Source: Lentisphaerota bacterium
GTDB lineage: Bacteria > Verrucomicrobiota > Lentisphaeria > Victivallales > Victivallaceae
NCBI GenBank assembly: GCA_015061525.1
Contig: SUWK01000016.1
Location: forward strand, 1 to 44,365
Direction of reading: 5' to 3'
DNA: 44,365 nucleotides
The notes under the pieces were generated by a model that searched no databases, was not told the origin of the DNA, and saw nothing but the letters and a program-made list of their open reading frames with translations. Made by a program: the position numbers and the translations under genes. This document shows, piece after piece, positions 42,545-44,365 of this stretch (position 1 is its first letter; every line of letters begins with the position of its first letter).

Positions 42545-42632
42545 GGAGAGATGGTCGAGTGGTCGAAGGCGCCACATTGGAAATGTGGTGATGGGCAACT
42601 ATCCGAGGGTTCGAATCCCTCTCTCTCCGCCA
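42545..42632 (+). tRNA. tRNA-Ser(GGA), with CCA end encoded
   Basis: The acceptor stem pairs GGAGAGA (42545-42551) with TCTCTCC (42622-42628), followed by G and an encoded CCA. The T arm is GAGGG-TTCGAAT-CCCTC (42605-42621). The anticodon stem CCACA/TGTGG holds loop TTGGAAA with anticodon GGA. The long variable arm is that of a class II tRNA. A run of eight T follows, acting as terminator. It borders the accessory-looking region to the right and is a possible integration site. Confidence 0.97.
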
Positions 42633-42751
42633 TTTTTTTTATCCCCCTTTTAATCTTGCTGAAAAAATCATCCTTGCTATTATTTTGTAAAACTCGTTGA
42701 CTCAAAGGCTTTTACAACATTTCTGCCAGTGTGTAAGAAACACACTCAGAC

Positions 42752-42817
42752 TCTGAAATCAGACCGTTTTGCCCCGAATTTCGTCTGAAATCTGTCTGAA
42801 TTCTGAGTTTTTCTGAA
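42752..42817 (+). repeat. Cluster of TCTGAA direct repeats
   Basis: TCTGAA occurs at 42752, 42784, 42795 and 42812, with a TCTGAG in between. The longer TCTGAAATC appears at 42752-42760 and 42784-42792; the first is part of an imperfect palindrome TCTGA-AA-TCAGA. Such clusters can be arm-type protein-binding sites near an attachment site, but this is inference. Confidence 0.45.
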
Positions 42818-42866
42818 AAGTGTAAAAATCAAGGTTCTTTTTGTAAGTGCTTGATTATTAACAAAA

Positions 42867-42880
42867 ATGTAATTTTACAT
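42867..42880. repeat. 14-base palindrome beside the roughly 100-bp repeats
   Basis: ATGTAA (42867-42872), TT, TTACAT (42875-42880) form a near-perfect palindrome immediately before the first CTTACC repeat unit. It could be an operator. Confidence 0.4.
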
Positions 42881-43117
42881 CTTACCGAGCATGGGGGAAC
42901 ATACGAAAACGGAGCGTGTTTCTATCAGCCCCCATTTTTGTCTAGAAAATTTACCCTCAAAATTCTTACCTTGCAAACTTACCTTGTGGGGGGAAGAAGT
43001 GAAAATGCTGGCAAGTTTTTATCTTCACCCAACGGTCTATTTGGATATTTACCGACATGTTACCCTCAAAAATCATCAATTCTTACCGAGGTAATGGGGG
43101 AAGATGAAAAAACGCTG
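42880..43117 (+). repeat. Three degenerate repeats of about 100 bp
   Basis: Each unit contains CTTACC, 5 to 8 bases, GGGGGAA, a short gap, GAAAA and a CG or TG. Units begin near 42880, 42977 and 43081. The second and third units are also preceded by TTACCCTCAAAA (42951-42962 and 43060-43071). Spacing is 97-104 bases. They differ too much to be CRISPR repeats and match no element I know. Confidence 0.55.
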
Positions 43118-43248
43118 ACCATTTTTTCAAGTCTAACAAAAATTCTGTGAAGTTTTTTTCACAAAACCGCTTCACAAGGGCTTTATCGCTGCTTTTTGCC
43201 TCTTACCCGAACCTTGTCGTAAACGCCGCGACACGCCCCTGTAAACGC

Positions 43249-43277
43249 AAAAAGGCGGCAAGATTTCTCCTGCCGCC
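43249..43277 (-). terminator. Rho-independent terminator of the recombinase remnant
   Basis: GGCGGCA (43254-43260) and TGCCGCC (43271-43277) form a perfect 7-bp stem with a 10-base loop. On the minus strand it is followed by five T residues. It lies 15 bases past the recombinase stop codon. Confidence 0.75.
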
Positions 43278-43292
43278 AAGCGGTTCCTGTTA

Positions 43293-44096
43293 TCACCGTT
43301 CCGGGAAACCGAAAAGCCTCCGCTGTTCGTTCCAGTCTTCCGGGATGTTTTTCATAATTTGCGCGATGGATAATCCATCTGGTTCTGCTCCGTTCACGAT
43401 TGCTTCAACAATATCCGGAGCAAGGTTATTCAAGCCAAGTACCCGCGTTACATACGGTGGTTTCAAACCGAGCTTTGCCGCCAAGTCTGTGATATTCTTT
43501 GCTTCTCCGTTGATAAGCATTTCCATCCACCGCTGCCCGTTGCGGATTGCCCGGAGTAAGGACTGCTGCTTCATCCGGTCTGCACCGGGAGCTGGAATCA
43601 CTACTCGGCGGTGTCCATCAATTTTCTTGCTTTCCAACTGCATGGTCATCCGGATTGAACCATCATCCAAAACTTCCTGTGCGGTTTCCGGAAATTTCTC
43701 CGGCTCTCCGTGAGGTTCATAAAAATATCCGCTGACCGCCATTTCGGAGGCAAGATCTTTCAAGCCGTCAACTTTTAATGTCAAACTGATTTTGTCGGCA
43801 AAAACTCTTATCTCACCGATGAGCAGATGCACCAATTCCTGCCTTGCTCCGGGAAACATAAATTCCCAAAGACCGGAAATATCGCCGAGTGCGGCAATGA
43901 TCTCTGTCTCCGATAATGGTTCACGCAACTGCGCCTTTTTCTTTTTGGCTTCTGTGAGCAGTTCTCCAACTTTTCTGATTTCATCAAAATCGGTATCGTT
44001 CTGCAAGGCATTCTTTTTCAATTCGGTAAGATGTTTCTGCAGCCGTTCGCAGTCGCTGGTGTAATTTTCCCGAAGCAACTGTTCCTTTTCTTTGAC
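43293..44096 (-). pseudogene. C-terminal part of a large serine recombinase, N-terminal half missing
   Basis: The frame encodes about 268 residues of a recombinase tail: a coiled coil (KEKEQLLRENY onward), then a beta-rich DNA-binding part, then the typical end of this family, with a helix-turn-helix (ITDLAAKLGLKPPYVTRVL) and NIPEDWNEQRRLFGFPER. The catalytic serine domain and zinc-ribbon region, about 300 or more residues, are absent. Upstream of about 44096 the frame has no family similarity, so the gene appears cut by a rearrangement near there. The open frame continues to 44243 without matching the family. It may be an inactive remnant of the mobile element next to tRNA-Ser. Confidence 0.72.
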
Positions 44097-44139
44097 CGTG
44101 GCTATTCTGCATGGCAGCGGCATAGTATGCGTAGTCAAG

Positions 44140-44160
44140 GGCGGGGTACGGAGCCTCGCC
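44140..44160 (+). promoter_or_regulatory. Leader hairpin before the partial gene at 44194
   Basis: GGCGGGG (44140-44146) can pair with CCTCGCC (44154-44160), including one G-U pair, around a 7-base loop. It sits 34 bases before the start codon in a GC-rich patch. It could be a leader structure or terminator-like element; its role is unknown. Confidence 0.35.
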
Positions 44161-44193
44161 GAGCGTGAAAAAACAAATGCAGGAGACAAAAAT

Positions 44194-44365
44194 ATGTCCA
44201 CACACGCAGCAATCGGGATCGTCCAAGCAGATGGCACAATCAAAGCAATTTATCTTCACAATGACGGTTACCCCGGCTTTGCCGGAGCAATTCTTGCCGG
44301 ATGGTATAATACGGCAGAAAAAGCAGAAGCGCTTATTGCTCTTGGAGCTTTAAGCAGCATTGGAG
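44194..44365 (+). CDS. Small conserved protein of mobile elements (partial, runs off the right edge)
   Basis: An open frame starts at ATG 44194 with AGGAG (44181-44185), 8 bases upstream, and stays open to the window end (57 codons). It encodes MSTHAAIGIVQADGTIKAIY followed by LHNDGYPGFAGAILAGWY and a helical segment with ALIALGALSS. Proteins starting MSTRA-I-I with a Y-H-DGYP motif are common hypothetical proteins in integrative elements, phages and plasmids. Function unknown. It is antisense to nothing known, and runs opposite the truncated recombinase. Its presence supports an element edge extending beyond the window. Confidence 0.7.
   Translation, partial: MSTHAAIGIVQADGTIKAIYLHNDGYPGFAGAILAGWYNTAEKAEALIALGALSSIG

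Larger units (their letters stand above)
42633..43292. other. AT-rich repeat region between tRNA-Ser and a truncated recombinase gene
   Basis: In these 660 bases I see no convincing gene. It contains the T run after the tRNA, an inverted repeat TTGTAAAA (42685-42692) with TTTTACAA (42710-42717), a hairpin AGTGTG (42728-42733) with CACACT (42741-42746), several TCTGAA units, a 14-base palindrome, three degenerate roughly 100-bp repeats and the recombinase terminator. A 99-codon TTG-start frame (42851-43150) spans the repeats but is not supported as a gene. Confidence 0.5.

Noticed and set aside
42517-42705. Minus-strand 62-codon frame containing MAEREGFEPSDSCPS
   Set aside because: The EGFEPS-type peptide is the antisense translation of a tRNA 3' half and is a well-known false gene call.
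42880-43117. CRISPR array
   Set aside because: Units are about 100 bp apart and degenerate, without constant 25-40 base repeats or uniform spacers, and no cas genes are present.
42851-43150. 99-codon TTG-start frame spanning the roughly 100-bp repeats
   Set aside because: The three repeats do fall in the same open frame (HGGTYEN, VGGRSEN and MGEDEK segments), but there is no ribosome site, no known family and repeat spacing that is not a multiple of three. Treated as repeat DNA.
44097-44243. N-terminal 49 residues of the recombinase open frame
   Set aside because: They have no recombinase similarity and are antisense to the start of the partial gene; treated as sequence beyond the truncation point.
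43984-44259. 91-codon minus-strand frame with LGEAPYPALDYAYYAAAM
   Set aside because: It crosses the recombinase joint in the wrong frame and opposes a better-supported gene start at 44194.

Overview
The window looks like chromosome from a member of the PVC superphylum, most likely a Lentisphaerota (Victivallales-like) bacterium. This is inferred from gene content, not from a marker gene. The main clue is a gene block matching the pilus-like cluster Amuc_1098 to Amuc_1102 of Akkermansia muciniphila. Supporting clues are a large SSS symporter next to sugar-metabolism genes, a GH109-type Gfo/Idh protein, a GH5-type hydrolase, and signal peptides and lipoboxes of a Gram-negative cell. Several promoters close to the sigma-70 consensus can be read directly.

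Layout. (1) 1-3463, plus strand: SSS-family solute symporter and a secreted protein of unknown function. (2) 3562-5626, minus: trmO followed by a GH109-like Gfo/Idh protein, closed by a clear terminator. (3) 5697-19115, minus: a strong promoter (19087-19115) drives tpiA and secG and then, with short gaps, a pilus-like envelope machine: an Amuc_1102-like exported protein, a PilM/PilN-type actin-fold membrane protein, an Amuc_1100-like protein, two tandem Amuc_1099-like proteins with calcium-binding-type repeats, and two tandem secretins. A terminator (5657-5682) closes the unit. No pilin, PilB/PilT ATPase or PilC is present. (4) 19117-20711, minus: rsmE read in frame into a TPR lipoprotein, overlapped by a second small lipoprotein. 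(5) 20810-28927, minus: a tightly packed seven-gene run (NagB-like isomerase, PIG-L deacetylase, ispD, a sigma-70 factor, and a complete ferric-iron-type ABC transporter) from a promoter whose -10 box sits inside a perfect palindrome. (6) tilS (minus) and the rdgB run (plus) diverge from overlapping promoters. The plus run is rdgB, an RluA-type pseudouridine synthase, a small membrane protein, a C39-like peptidase, an XPB-like helicase and its Bax1/DUF790 partner nuclease. (7) 35871-37544, minus: secreted NUC1 nuclease and a DMT permease. Divergent from them is a GH5-type hydrolase (plus), with three CAATCAGT repeats in the shared control region. (8) 39564-42186, minus: a MATE exporter and proA.

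The right end changes character. After tRNA-Ser(GGA) at 42545-42632 comes an AT-rich, repeat-filled stretch. It is followed by the C-terminal half of a large serine recombinase with its own terminator, and by the start of a small gene of a type seen in mobile elements, which runs off the window. This is probably the edge of a decayed or rearranged integrated element.

Most notable are the pilus-like cluster with both its secretin and its Amuc_1099-like gene duplicated, the RsmE-lipoprotein reading-frame fusion, the bacterial XPB-Bax1 pair next to a secreted protease, the NagB-like protein with altered catalytic residues under a palindromic operator, and the degenerate roughly 100-bp repeats beside the tRNA.
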